A stretch of DNA of 64,000 nt from assembly GCA_008508345.1 (NCBI GenBank), contig QNGE01003089.1, forward strand, positions 24,702 through 88,701, given 5' to 3'. How positions within the stretch are numbered: position 1 is the first letter of the stretch; every line of letters starts with the position of its first letter. A model generated the notes under the pieces. It saw nothing but the letters and a program-made list of their open reading frames with translations, was not told where the DNA came from and did no database searches. The position numbers and the translations under genes were made by a program. Positions 19,995 to 33,649 of this stretch are shown here, piece by piece. The DNA comes from Paragonimus westermani. Lineage: Eukaryota; Platyhelminthes; Trematoda; Plagiorchiida; Troglotrematidae.

Positions 19995-22508
19995 GTAAGG
20001 ATTTTACCAGTTGAAATTTATATAAAATCTCTTTCGTCCTTTTAGAACTGCCGAATGGTTTCCTTATGAGAAATTAAGATGCTCTAATTCGTCCCCCTCA
20101 AAAAACGCGTACTGCATATAGCTATTTAGAAACATACTACTGGCTAGTAATCAATATATATATATATTTACAATGGTAACCTGGTCCACTGTGCTATTGC
20201 ATTTAGCCTAAAGCACTCCTGTTCGATAGTGTACGATTAACTCATCACTGCCCAATCATCAATTTATGGCCGTTTATTTGCAGGTATTGTATGGGGCTCA
20301 ATGCGGCCTAAAAAGTGTACTATTCAGTATGCACTTGGTCTGAGCACCAGGAGAGAAATTTCGCACAACCTTTGCGGAAATATGTCCCAGTGATGAAATC
20401 TATCACAAACGGAACTTCCATCTAGTGTTTTTCTAGAGGTTAATCAACTGTTCTGCCAAACAATTTTTGACTAATCGGAAGCCCAACACTCTGTTACACG
20501 TTGGCTACAAGTTCATTGGACGAGGCTGAACATGGTAGAAAACTGACTGAAGTTGTTACGGATTGCTTCAGAATCTTAGATTAATAGGTTATGTAATTAT
20601 CGTAATTTTTTACTGAGCTCTAGATGAGTTGCGCGTTCTGTGAAGAAGTATGAATTAAATCTAGCTGGATCGAATTTCACCACAAACCAGTTAAATGGTT
20701 TTCCTACTCGTCGAGAGTTGAAGTGTGAATTAGTAATGCACCTTAATGCATTGTGTGTATGCGTGTCATGCTGCCGGTTTAATTAGCCATATCATACTGG
20801 AAGAGTTGGAAGTCAACAGACTGTTACGTTTAGACTCTCGGAATTTCATAATGGCAGAACTTGCACTCTGTTTGCTGGTTGTTTTTATGTCGTAATGTCT
20901 GAGCTGCAATACGAGGCGTACGTTTACTTCACGATATGCACCTGAGAAAGGATTCTTTGTTCAGCCGATCGTTCGTTACCACATCAAGCAGTTTGTCTGC
21001 GTCTCTTGAGTTCACAAAGTCATTCACTACATACACCTTTAAATTTCAGTCCGTCTGTTCGTATTAATAACCAAGACTCTTGGGTTTTTTCTCGTTTAAT
21101 TAAGTGATCACTCATAAGAAACAAAATTCCCTACTACTCATCACTCATGAATGGGCCATCGACCTGATCAAAATTGTGGTCACTCTGGAGAGGTTTAATC
21201 GTAATGAAATAACCTGCTTTCTGTGTCAACTACTCAACGTTTACATTACAGCAGCTGACCTCCTTTCTGTTTACCCACTATTAAGGCTGATGCGACCGAA
21301 CTGAACGTCAGTACTTGGGTTGGCAAACCCCAAAGAGTAACACTGCATCTATTTCAAACTGATAACAATGCGATGAAATTCTACATTGTTGAAAGCCATC
21401 AGTCTAGTCACAACTTTATTTGATCGAGTGCGCGTGTTGTAGTCACTGTTGAATGGTAACTTTGAAAAAAATGTTGCGTTCTTGATTCGTAGGTTAGACA
21501 CGACTGTTCCCTCATCAAACTCTTAATCGTTTTGTATTACTCAGTTGTTTGGTAATGCAGATTCTTGAACCGTATTCACTAGCTAGTCACCCTACTTTGT
21601 GTTCGATTGCTTTAGAATTCTGAGTCAAGTGTAATTTGCTATTTTACAAGACAAATTGGCATTAAATTTACATCCAGAATTTCAAGTCTGGACACTCTCC
21701 ACTTAAAAGTACTTTCCAAATGTCTGTTAAGTATTTTTGAAGTAAATACGGTTACAACAATTGGTCTTGTGTTTTTCTGTGCTTGTTTCAAATAAAATTG
21801 CACGATGTCAACCGGTAATTTGGTCACTTCACCTTAGCACTTTCGCCATATCAGTTTTTTTCGTAACAAATACGAGAACAATAAGAACTCAGATGAGAGC
21901 TAAGGCAGTCAAAACTACTTCACATTATGAACGAGATTGAATCTTCGGAGTTTAGTATGATCCACCGTTGATTTTTTGTACTTGTTCAGATGTTAACCTG
22001 TTGCGTAGGTTGTGACCTTGGGTCTACAGATAAAATAATATGAACTTGTCACCGTGATCAGTGTTCAGGCTGGTGAACGGCAATCGAACAGAAGATGGGT
22101 GTACCGATTGAAGTGTGAGTCAGGTCTATCCGTACTAAGCGATTCAACGTTGATCCGGTTCCAAGTAGTTTTGTGATAGACGACTAATATCTTCCACTGT
22201 TAATCTCAGTCACAGTCTAACAAATCAACAGTAAACGTACAACACCTAGTGCACTTTACGTTTGCTGCACCGTCTTTTGTATTATGTTCATAGTCTAACA
22301 AGGATTTCGGTTGGAACGATTGTCTGAAAAATTGCAATCTCAACTCGGAGCTTGTTTTTGGTTTTTCCCCCTTGAAAAAGGTGTCAACTAATCACAAACA
22401 AGTCATGTTGTCCGGTAGATATCTGATGTTTACGAATTGCTGGATGTGAAATCTTTCTGAAATGACTATAATTTATTTTATATTTCTCTCAAAATTTGTT
22501 ATGTTCAG
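19995..22508 (+). other. Intron 4 of the immunoglobulin gene
   Basis: GTAAGG to TTTGTTATGTTCAG, phase 0. A short (TA)n run lies at 20154-20166. No other element was recognised. Confidence 0.65.
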
Positions 22509-22682
22509 GCACCCGAAGGCAACTATGACGTCACTTTGGAGTGTATTGTGAATGGCTATCCTGATCCTGATCTGCTCTGGTATAAAGGCGTTTATGATCC
22601 AATCACTAACAACGTTCCGCTCTATGATAACGACCGCTACGAGTTGGAGAAAGCACACAGCTATGGAGCTGCCGGAACCAAT
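22509..22682 (+). CDS. Immunoglobulin gene, exon 5 (start of Ig domain 3)
   Basis: Phase 0 in and out; the acceptor is TTATGTTCAG and the donor is GTACGT. It reads APEGNYDVTLECIVNGYPDP then DLLWYKG, the first cysteine (Cys284) and Trp (296) of a third I-set domain, followed by an acidic loop and ELEKAHSYGAAGTN. The exon that should carry the second half of this domain (the Tyr-x-Cys strand) and any C-terminal anchor were not found between here and 38 kb, so the gene is incomplete as annotated. Three Ig domains and a GPI anchor would be the lachesin plan, but that is inference. Confidence 0.85.
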
Positions 22683-24719
22683 GTACGTAATCACATCATA
22701 GGTTAACGCGTGTACAACTCCTTTCAACTGAATATATGTGTACGTTTTTGTTAAATGAACAAATGACGCATAAGAAAAAAAGAATATTCACCGAGGGAGA
22801 TAGTCTCAGAATGAGGATTAATTTTCGACCATTTTCCCTATGCTCACGAGTGACTCATGCTTAAGCACACCAGTGGAACAATATCTAAGTCCGATCTAGC
22901 AACGGACAAGTTGATTTGCACTAAAGTCACATGTCAACTTTTTATGACTGTGTCCGATAGGATAGCAACTTCAGTTTGTATGACTCTAACTATCTATGGA
23001 AGCCTTTGTGGTCACCGATTATATCTGCTGTAATTCAATCCCGACTGTTTTTTTTGTCAGTACTTGTTTTAATCACCAAAATTACTGTTGATTGTTGACT
23101 ACACTTGGGGTGTGTGGGTGACTGTTTCCTTACTTCGAGTAGATGTTTGTTGTGAAACGAGGGTATAATGAACGATTAATCTCGTAAGGTTATTAGCCAA
23201 GTGAACAAATGTAACTTTCTAAGGAAATAGATCACGCTATTCTAAAGCAAAATGCTATTTGGTGTGAGTGGTTTTCTGAAGGGGAACGTGTATCAACGTG
23301 AAAGATGCAGATGGGGTTAACCAATTTCGTAAGCTCATTGGGGGACACCAACTCACCGAGACTACTTATTCATCTTGAAGGAAGCAAATGACTTACAAAA
23401 ATACATTTGTACACTGGATAACCGACTACCTGTAGACTTTATATGCATCCAAGAAAGTTAGTAAATTAGTTAGACAACGTTCTAACGGACGTCTGTATTT
23501 GATTAAGAAATCGAACGAAAGACAAAAAGAAGCTTTCATTCTGTTCGTCATTATGTGACCTTGACTTGCGTTCTAACCAATAATGTTTGTTACTCCGGTG
23601 TATGTTCATCTCACAAAAATGGCCACCAGTGTTCATCAGCTGTGGAATTTACAAGATAATTCCGGACCAAACTTTGATGACTAAAATCAACTTTTACTTA
23701 GAAGCAGTTGATAATTGCTACATCAGTGCTGTTTTAAACCGTTGGTTGAACATCAACCAGAAACAGTGACGTGTGTATAGTTCTACAAATGCTATTAGAC
23801 TGAGGAAACCAGATGGAGTTTTATGCGCTAGTTGTGCTGATAAGACAAAGACGGATCGCAAATCACAATGTTATATCGTCTCACGACTAAATTACACAAT
23901 ATCGTGCCTGTAATGAGAAACACTTTCATCGGCGACAAGTGGTTCGTGCTGGGTACGGTCAGAAGTTGGTGTTTCATACAGGAATAGGCACTTTTGATAC
24001 AGTTACTTTCGATTCATTCGCCGCCCGGTTAACACACAGATCGATTAGATCCAGAGAAATTTACTTATTACCCTAAGTACCAATAGTTATCGTGCTGTCT
24101 GGAACAATAACTTTATTTTATCGTATGTGATGATTGAGGGGATGCTAGTGTAAGTTTGTCTTACCCCACTGATGAATCTGACTTAGTCAGTGTGACGCAT
24201 TTACGTGTGTTCCGTGTGTTCGTTTGGACTTGTTTTAACCTACCGAAGATTTGCGCGAGAAGGAAATACTTTCAAAGGCTCTGTCAACTGCGCCCCAGTA
24301 GTTATTGGTATATGGGATGGTAATATATCGCGTAGGACTTGGGACATTGATCAGACCTAACCCGCAAGAACATCTTCCATATGGAAATTCGCCTCCGCCC
24401 CTTACACTACGTTCCAAACCTGTGAATACACTTCTGAAACTGATTAAATTTATATAAGTCGTGAATGTTCAGGTCCCATGATATGTTGGGAGGTTACTTA
24501 GGTTCTAATATTAAGTACTGCTTCGTGATATTCGTTAACGCAACGACCACTATTTGGCCATGACCATAAGGTGTTCAACTTACTAAAAACGTCCATCCGC
24601 TCATTGAAGGAACGTCAGTAACGGGCTATCCAATAGCACATCTGCGCGTCTAGTTAGGCCTTTGTAGCTAAACACCAATCTTGTCAACTGTTCTAAATCT
24701 CATCAGTATTCTAAATCCG

Positions 24720-24860
24720 TTATGGGAGCAGGTCCTGAGTTCTGCATTGTTAGGTCACGTCAGTAGTGCCACAACCGAAACTGGAACTCGGAACATGCTT
24801 TCATGAGACAATTGTGTTGACCACTGAGCGACTGATCTCGTATTAGACCGCTGGATGTAC
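24720..24860 (-). repeat. tRNA-derived SINE, family A, diverged copy
   Basis: The minus strand has GATCAGTCGCTCAGTGGTCA (A-box region) and GAGTTCCAGTTTCGG in the B-box position, matching the family A head at 27388-27316 in reverse. Strongly diverged. Confidence 0.5.
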
Positions 24861-25975
24861 ACATGTCGCAGATGCAATCAACTGTGACTGAGGCTCACTC
24901 TGTGCTGATTGATTGATCACTTTTTGACTTACGCCTCCAGTGGGTATTTTCGAACAAGGATTGATAATGATTAACTACTCAGCGTAAATCGCGAAACTTA
25001 GAAAGTCAATTCGAGTGGCGGACTAACTGGTAGTCAAGATAATCCATCTTTGTAATACATATTTCGAAGTTACCAGGTTGGTGTCCAATGTAGGGTGTTG
25101 CCTGCTGACAGCGCACACAGAATTTTGTATTTCAAAATCCTGCTACTCACTCTGTTTAAGTAGCCCGGAAGAATTACTTTTTATGCTATCCATGTTTGTG
25201 AAAAATTTAAACGGACTTTTCGCTTCTTGTGGTAAAACGCGAATACTGAAACAACTTCATTTGTAATACAATATAATCCGACTAACATACTTTTTGACCT
25301 CGTGAATACCAATAACATATCTTCCCCCAAGTCTATACAAACAGGCCGTTTGCATTCGGATACCGACATGAATAGTTTCCCTGTTTTTGTCTGATACTGG
25401 CTGCTAAATTCTGAGGTAAATGTGACATGTTGCCGACTTATGCACTTCAGGTTGAAACACCTGTTCCTTTTTAATGAATTGAAAAAACTGTTAAGAAGAC
25501 TTGAATCACGTGATTTTTATCTATATCATTTCACTCAAACCTGGATATGTAACTAAGCTGCACAGAACATAACTCAAGTCTCGTGCGATGAGATATACAT
25601 AGACACATGCAGACAGGAAACTGAAATGTATGGAAGCAAAAACTTGAAGGGTATCCACAGTGCTAGCACGAATTGATTTTTACTACTTAAATGAGATTTT
25701 AGCACTCAATAACTGAAACTTCAGCAAACTTTAGGGTACATTTATGGCTGCACCGACAATTCCCACAAAATGCCTCACAGCTCTTGTATTCGTGCCCCGG
25801 TTGGTTTGTTTACACCACCATTGACGATACTGAGTGTTTTCTGCTCGCTACAATACAGCAGTGCAGTTTTTCTGGTCCTTTGAAACTTGCCACATGATAT
25901 GAACAGCCAATTGTCGCTTGTTCTCCTCATACATTTCATATAATGGGTACGTGAGTATTTGTATAAACGGTAAAT

Positions 25976-26551
25976 GTGGTAGTATTGAGCTATTCACTCG
26001 TTGTCCACGATGGTGGTAATGTTTTAACCCTGTGTACCACATTTAGTGTTGCAGCGTTTCGGATTTTATCTGGGATATTCTTTGGACGTACCTTGATCGT
26101 TGTTGACCAGCGGTCAAATAGAGTCGGAAGTTTCAAGCAGACCGCCGTCTTGGTTACTGCTGGTCTTCCGGGTAGTAGCGCTGCTATATTCTTCAATTAA
26201 TTGCCTAAGAAGTTACCATTACTATTTCGAATTCTGAAAATAAGTTGTCCTCCGAGTAGTGACCGGTGCTTTTGGTGCAGGGAAGGTAGCAATTCTGTCA
26301 TTCCGCATTTTCTCCACAGCTCACGGATGTTTTTTCTACGCTACTCATTCGAAACGTCCGATTCGTCGACTATGGGAACTATTCATGCCGAGCTTCAAAC
26401 AAATACGGTTCGAGTTTCATCGTCAACTACTTATTTTGTGAGTTTGAGTCAACAATTCGATTGCGTCGTTCGACATTTTCGTCCACAGTGTTTGTTATTT
26501 GCGACCTCAAGCAATAACGTTGGTATAACGTTAGGTGTTTTGAAGCGATAA
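25976..26551. other. Unidentified region open on both strands
   Basis: On the plus strand two open stretches (25976-26200 and 26201-26551) lie end to end in different frames, and on the minus strand 25990-26196 is open as well. This is unusual against the surrounding stop-rich DNA. The minus-strand peptide has PGRPAVTKTAVCLKLPTLF and PDKIRNAATLNVVHRVKTLP. I do not recognise either reading as a known domain. It may be a decayed transposon or an exon; direction is uncertain. Confidence 0.3.
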
Positions 26552-27187
26552 ACGTCGTTTATTCAGTAAGCTGATATAAGTGGACAATGGATTTCATAAT
26601 ATCCGTTCATTCACAACAGTTACACGCAACCGTAAACCAACACAACCCATGCGCATTGACATTGCAATGACAGAGATATCTTACCCTATGGAAGACGTTG
26701 CTTGGATCAAAACTCTCCAGATATAACACTTCAGATTGTACAAAATGATTAGTCTGGAATTTGTGATCGCCACCAACACATTCGTTCCATCATGAGACGA
26801 ACAGGTTGAGCGAATTTGTTCGTCTAACCTTATTACCTTGTATTTGTTTCACGAGTAAGGATGTCTAGTCTCTGTAGAGTTGCTGTTGTCTATTAGTCAC
26901 CATTTTTACTAATCACTTGCATCGTCGCAACGGCAAACGCACCTGCAAGACAAGCGAAAGCCAAATTGTTCGGACATACTCAGATCAGAAACACTAGGGA
27001 CAATCTCTCAAGCGACAGTCAACTGTCGTCAAACAGCAATGGTTTTCATTTATAGTTGCGATAGTACATATGTAGAGCAAAGCAAACTAAAGCATGTGGT
27101 GGCGGATGACCAGATACCTCACTAAGTTGGAAACGAGCGTAAATGTGAATGACCTAACTAGTTCGTTCGACGCGTTGGCAGACTTTC

Positions 27188-27460
27188 AAGTTGAACATCA
27201 CTCATATTTGATCGTAGTGTTCGCATTCAGATAGACTCTCCAGCCAGCCTAGTTCGAAAAGAAGCACCAGACTCGAGTGTCCCTCTCATTAGAGCTCGTC
27301 AGTAGTGCATATCCTTGTCACGGCCGGGATTTGAACTCCCGCCACACGTTCACGAGGCAACCGTGCTCACCACTGCGCCACTGACCTCACACTAGGCACG
27401 TCCGAATTATCAAATTTGAACGCTCAACCACTTTCGTTTTTGAACAATGATCAGACATTG
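27188..27460 (-). repeat. tRNA-derived SINE, family A, best copy
   Basis: Read on the minus strand: a leader ending GCCTAGTGTGAGGT, then a tRNA-like head with GTCAGTGGCGCAGTGGTGAG (A box) and GGGAGTTCAAATCCCGG (a well-paired B-box stem-loop), a body with GAGCTCTAATGAGAGG and CTGGCTGGAGAGTCTATCTG, and an end AGTGATGTTCAACTTG. Other copies at 34215, 36063, 36235, 49250, 54862, 56170 and 61590 share these blocks. The 50-60 base leader before the tRNA head is shared with the 36235 copy, so it belongs to the repeat. Confidence 0.75.
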
Positions 27461-30400
27461 AATACATGAGGTCACTGGCAGTAATGAAGTCAACATTTAC
27501 CTAATAGCTCCCAGAGAGTGTTTGCGTCGAGATGCCACTGGATCACCCAAACCATTATATTCCTTTCTTGAAAAAAAGGTTACACGTTCCTTGGGAGTGC
27601 CAGCAATCTTGAGATGTTTTCAATTTATAGTAATCAAATTCTCCTACAACTCATTAGTAACCGACCCGTTTTAATTGGTTGTTTTTTACTTCTGCGCATT
27701 TATCTTGAATATAACCCGGTACCCATCGATAATTACTGCGTTGCTGTTATGAGTTGTTCGTCTATGTAGCCCTGAATGTAGCCCTGAAGGATAAATCAAC
27801 CGCTGATTATCTGGTGTGTTAGACCGAGCCACCCTGGACAGCACCCGATCACAGAATTCCCAATTAAATCTTGCAGTCAGCCCTTTTCGAAAACAAACGC
27901 TGGTATTTATGTATGCTATTTTTAGGTTTCCTCAACAGTAACTATCTTTGTCATCGCTTAAATTTGAATGCTGGTCCAAGTTCCAATAGAACAAACGTGT
28001 TCGTTACCGCCTCACTGACTTTCCGGGGAGGGGGGGTAGACCTGCATTTTCCTGTTTAAATGATTTTGTTGATTGTAACTCAGTAGGAATTCACAGTCGT
28101 GAGGTGAATAAACGGATTCAACAAGGCTGTAATTGTGTCATCTCTCGATATGATCCGGTAACCTCACCATCACACACGAGCCACTATGACTCAGGTTTTG
28201 CGTATGATAGTGTGATGGTGCTCATTGTGAAGTCTTCTCATGTGAGAATGGGTCAGAATTAACAATCCTGGTCGTTGAACGGATTCGCACCATTGACGAG
28301 GTTTAACAATAATGAAACTCAAGTCTAGTGTCTCGTATTTTAAGGATGGGTTGGATGAAGTCTATGGAAATGCGGACTCAAAAATCGAGTTTGATGTGCA
28401 AAAACACTGACAACGTCTCACATTGTTTCCAAAACAAATTATCATGAATAATACTTGTTTTTTGAAGCCGCTAGTTCCTAGTATAATTTCTTTTCTAAGG
28501 TAGACGTTTTTAAAACGGGAGGAGTGTGATGAAAAAATGCCCGTGACATGAGCATCACGTTACGGTGTCTGAGTCATCTTCCGAGGTTTCCCATCGTTTA
28601 TTTCAAGGCTGAGTCCAGATTTATGCGAACCATAGTTATTGTGAATAGATTGTGTTTCTGAAAATCGCCATCATTCTACTCGATCAGGTTCGTTTAGGAG
28701 AACTAAGGATGTCACCAAACGTTACCTCTGTATTCGACAGAACAGGATAAATGGATATCCCTCTCAGAATTCCTCGCGGATTGCTCAAATTTGAGATTAA
28801 TATTCGTATTTAACTCGCTTCGAAATATTATACGACACTAATTTCGTCGTACGGAACTGTTTTTTGATGTTAGCCTGATTGCTTCTAAGGTTTAACTGAG
28901 TTTATAAAAGTTAGGTTATAGTGGATAATGAATTTCAGAGAAATACCTTGAAATCACCCATTCCCAATGTATGAATTATCTAAGCATTCAGAATTCACCT
29001 CACACCCACTTCTACTAATGTCAGATCGATTTGCCAATTTACGTGAGTGCTCTTCCGTTTCAGATCAGTCGATATGTCAGGGCTCGTACTGCCCCATGTT
29101 GGGTGCAGTGTCTTCAGAAGTTCGTTCCAACCCGGATGGTACATCGGTCATTACCTGATACCATCTTTCATACACGGAAAAACTGGACTGTTTCGTACAA
29201 AACAAGTCTTTTATTGAGAGTAATTTCTAATGAATTACCTTTGTGAAGTCCCTTACTGTCCTTTTGCTGGTGTTCTCGGATAAATTATTTTATTCTCTTA
29301 TGTTTTAATTTGTGACATTTGACTTTATAGCATGCTTCTCGCTCATCATTTAACCCTTTGAATTCCTCAATATTTGAAATAAGTACAAACACCGCCTAGC
29401 AGATCTAACAGTGTCTATGGTTGCGACATTTTCAAACACTCCTGACCACGGGACTATCAATCTGAGCCATCCGGACGATATTTCGGCAGTTTTTTGAAAT
29501 GATCATGAAACCTGAGCACTATTCAGAAGTCATCATTACCGAAAATATGGACTTACCAACTCACTCCTGTCCAGTGCATGGTTAATTCGGCAATAATTGA
29601 TATGTTCACTTCATGAACGTTTACTTGAGGGAGAAAGTAGTGATCATCTCTTAATGGTTTTCCGTTTATAATAGCCAAAATCACTTGACATTCCTTGTTA
29701 TAATTGGCTGCGAATGCAATTTTACGTCCAGCACTCATCATGGTAATATTATATCATAGGGGCTACTCCCCTACAACAACCATTTTAGTAAGTCAAGTTG
29801 CACATTTGTTAAAAAGCTGTACCTGGGGACTACACTACTAATCCACACAGCGCCTGCTTTGTTAACACACAATCGTCTATACACCGGTCATTACTTCAAC
29901 AGAATTTATCAAGTTTCCTGCTGTGTTCTAAGTTTGTCTACCTTGCTGCCTACTGTGTTGGAACCTGAGGCTGGAGTCGTCCCAGGTCAGTCATAAGCAC
30001 TGCACGATTTAAGGAACCTGTTGTCAACTAGTGTTCACTCTGGCCTTCATGATCGTCACATCCAATTTGGGTGAGCCATGAGATGAGTACCTGACATCAG
30101 GCTATTTCGCTTAACGTGGATAATCGAAGGATAGAGTACGACAGTCAACTTACGCACCGTTCGTTTATCGACCGTTCATACTTGTTCATGGCTACATAAA
30201 TGCCAATGTAAGAGTGTACCACCAACTGGCTGATAACGAAGACGGTCCCGTTGAGATTAAAGCATTTCGAAGTCTCTTCCTAAAGAGCCCGCAAGATACT
30301 GGAAATGGAAAGAAAACGTGAAAACTGATGCAATGGTTAGAAACTGGCAGTGATTGAGACGTTCAATTGTCTACTTCGGGGCCAGTAAACCCAGGTACGG

Positions 30401-32651
30401 AGTACCTCAGAACGAATAGATAAACTAAAATATCGACGAACTGCTTTTCAGTACCACATCTAACTCACTTTTGAGATTACATCATCGCTTTCTACTGCTC
30501 TGGACACCACTAATTCATTGAGTCCTTAACAAGCTGTACATTTTGACGACATTTGGCACTACTGTTGCCGATATCTACTCAAGTTGATAGGGGCGAGGTT
30601 GTTTCAACTTTTCAATGAATTAGGCACTGTTTATACTTTATGCTGCGAAACGAATCCCTCCCGCATTGAGTGGGATACCTAGTGGTGCAATGTCCCCAAC
30701 TGGTTGAACAGGAGACCAATCGATTCAAAGTGTCTTTTTCCATGGACCACATTGTTCAAGAAATCCGCGACGGATGGAGTAAAGCAGTGATTGTGGAACT
30801 GATCACTGTGGCCACTTTCTTACACGTATCATGATTCGAGCTGTCCTGATGGAACTTTCACCACAAGTACATCCTGACAACAATACAGAAGTGATTTGTA
30901 GCACTAGGGTTAGCGTGGTCAAACATATGCAGTATGGTCCTAGACAATCATGGTGCAATGAACTTCGTTGTCAAATTTACGCAGAGTCAGAAACAGAAAA
31001 CTTCTTACATTTGTAGTATTCTGGAACTATGCACTGAAGTAACTCAACTTCAACGCTGAATTCGACACAGTATTGAACGGACAATTCTAGCTAACCAGGC
31101 TAAGTTTTAGAGGAATAGAATCTTAAAATGATGATGGTGCGAGTGAGCACATAATGCGGTTGAAGAATTTATTTAGTCATCACAACAGTGCTTACTCCGC
31201 CTACGGGATTTTGGCATCACAGTCTTTACTCTTCCTGACTGATCAATAAAACGGTATACAAGGGGTTTTAACCATCGTCAGCCTTGAGTTTTATTGCCAA
31301 AGTAAGCTCCTTTTTGTGCCAAATGTATGTAACTGTTTTGCGCATAATGTAACTTGCTACTAGCACATGATATCTTGCCTAGCCTTCCACCGACTATGCT
31401 TCACTATTCACAAAGCAGCCGTGCAGATTGGCAACAGACCTAGGTGAGGTATTTTCAATAACTGTCACCAAGTCAGCAGACTTGGGTTACCACATTCACC
31501 TCACTGCAACGGCTGTTCTCTAAATGGGGTTGTCTGACCCATTTCATACGTAATTATAGATGGCCTTTGTTTGAGATGGCCTTCGAGGGAGACTAGCAGT
31601 ATTAAGTCCAGTTATTCCAAAGAATTCCACAAGATCACCCAGCAACTTCAACAAAGCAATTTCTCAGCACGCAAATGATGGATTTTTACAATTCAACAAG
31701 CTTAAACTTTCTTTCCCTGGTTGACATATTGGCCGGGATACCGACTACACAAACTGAAGTTTGGATTCCGCCAGGTGATTTCCAATGCGAATGTTATTCA
31801 CATTAGGATATATGCAGGTGCGACCAAACTAAATGTTCTACATACTTCCGTGGTGAAGTGTTGAACTGAATACGTGTAAATACGATTGTGTCATATACAC
31901 AAAGAATGGGTTAGCAGATCTGTCTGATTCGATTTATTGTTTAACAAGCCAAGCCTCATTGAATTTTTCGTTATTAGTTTTAGGGTTAGCTGCTTATTGT
32001 CTTTCGTTGAGTACTGTTGTCTTAGATCGTCCGGAGCTATTCCCAGAACGATTCTTTCCTAATTCAACGAAGACCTTCTTAAAACGTGAACTGAACAAAC
32101 AGTTAAACGAATTATGAGGATCTGTTGAAGACTAGATTGTGTTAGACTTATGAACTGGACAGATACTTCATGACTACAATTGAACATACGATCGTTCTTT
32201 ATTACTGATGGCTCGTATATTGAAAGAGGTAAGGAGGAACATGAAAATAACCATAGTAGGGGAAGAAGAAATACAACATCAGGCTGATCGGGCTAAAAGA
32301 AATACCAATATATAGATAGAGGTTATTTGTCTTTGTTGATTGTCCGCCTACTCAAGAAAGATGACCATTGGAAATCAGAAAGCTGATATTGGTGTAAACT
32401 GATAAAATATTTCGAAGCACACTGATTGCTCTTATTGTCATGTAATGGGGGTGTGAGTGAGTGCGATGTTCCTATTTTACATCAAGTCCACTCCCTTAAA
32501 GTGTGCTATGTTCGTATTCTCCAGGAGTGGTTAAAGTGCGGATTAGCAGAACAATTCGGAAATCCACCTGCACAATATCAGCTCTGTTGGACAAAAGATG
32601 TCGACTGTCGTAAAGTATGAGTTGAAGGTCATTCACAGCTGATTACAACTG
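27461..32651. other. Unassigned sequence
   Basis: No exon or element that I could support. A possible acceptor TCTTCCGTTTCAG at 29061 opens a short frame ending at 29158, but its phase does not fit exon 5. A run of seven G lies near 28025-28034. Confidence 0.4.
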
Positions 32652-33536
32652 TTGCTTCTTCCTGGCGCTAGATTGACCGACCTGGAATACGCGGACGACA
32701 TTGTCTTACTTAGCCCCTCTGCCAAAGACATGCAGACCATGCTGAACAGGGTGAGTGACCGGGATGGTCTGTATGGAATGCACTTCGCACCTTCAAAGTG
32801 CAAAGTGCTGCTTCAAGACTGGGGCATTTCCACCCCTACTTTCTTCATTGCAGGTAATCCGCTTGAGACTGTTGACAGTTTTACATACTTAGGTAGCACT
32901 ATCTCGTCAGCCTGTAATATTGCTGATGAGATATCAGCGAGGATAGCAAAGGCACGAGTTGCCTTTTCCAAACTGCGTCATCTGTGGCGTCGAAAAGACG
33001 TTCGGTTGTCGCTGAAAGGAAGGGTCTATAATGCTTGTGTGCGTTCCATTCTGTTGTATGGTTCGGAAACGTGGCCTGTTCGCAAGCAAGATATCAACAG
33101 GCTTGCTGTGTTCGACCATCGTTGTCTCCGCCACTTGGCCCACATTAAGTGGGCTGATCGTGTGAGCAATGCGGCAGTTCGCCGGCGCGTATTCCGGAAC
33201 GTTCGGGATGCGCGATCAATTGGTCAAGTAGTTACGTTGCACAGCTTGCGATGGCTGGGTCACGTTCTCCGTATGCCAGCTGAGCGTTTACCGTACCGGG
33301 CATTATATACTGAGGGCACTAGCGATTGGGTTAAACCGCGTGGTGGTCAAGCAACAACGTGGTCAGGAAATATGAAGACTTTGACTGCTCCATTGAGCAA
33401 AGTGGGCAGGCATCGCCTGCCTGGCTGGGGTCCTCGTGATCACTCAAACCGTTGGTTAGAGACGCTATCCGAGATGGCGGTGTGTCGCAGTCAATGGCGT
33501 ACCTGTATCCATACCATTTCTAGTTATTCCGCTTAG
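32652..33536 (+). CDS. Non-LTR reverse transcriptase, C-terminal 294 codons, open
   Basis: LTDLEYADDIVLLSPSAKDM contains the RT catalytic YADD; then GMHFAPSKCKVLLQDW, DSFTYLGSTISSACN and RVYNACVRSILLYGSETWPV follow, the palm end and thumb of LINE RTs of this type. The C-terminal part has DHRCLRHLAHIKWADRVSN and HSLRWLGHVLRMPAERLPYR, a tail seen in many RTE or related LINEs of flatworms. No stop or frameshift interrupts 294 codons. The N-terminal fingers and any apurinic endonuclease domain are missing because the copy is truncated, so it cannot move by itself. The first Met shown is not the natural start. Confidence 0.85.
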   Translation: MLLPGARLTDLEYADDIVLLSPSAKDMQTMLNRVSDRDGLYGMHFAPSKCKVLLQDWGISTPTFFIAGNPLETVDSFTYLGSTISSACNIADEISARIAKARVAFSKLRHLWRRKDVRLSLKGRVYNACVRSILLYGSETWPVRKQDINRLAVFDHRCLRHLAHIKWADRVSNAAVRRRVFRNVRDARSIGQVVTLHSLRWLGHVLRMPAERLPYRALYTEGTSDWVKPRGGQATTWSGNMKTLTAPLSKVGRHRLPGWGPRDHSNRWLETLSEMAVCRSQWRTCIHTISSYSA

Positions 33537-33649
33537 TCTTTAATCTTTGTTGACCTTCTTAGTAACTTTTCCTTCTAGGATATTCTACGTCACTGTCGAG
33601 GTGAGCGGCGGCCCGAGCCACAGTACCTTTGGTCAGGCTCATGACTGTT

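Larger units (their letters stand above)
22683..27187. other. Unassigned sequence after exon 5
   Basis: Presumably intron 5 of the immunoglobulin gene. Besides the SINE at 24720-24860 and an unusual open region at 25976-26551 I see no element or exon. It is AT-rich with many stops in all frames. Confidence 0.5.

Noticed and set aside
29062..29157. Possible terminal exon after TCTTCCGTTTCAG
   Set aside because: Its open frame needs two leftover bases from the previous exon, but exon 5 ends in phase 0, and the peptide does not complete the Ig domain.
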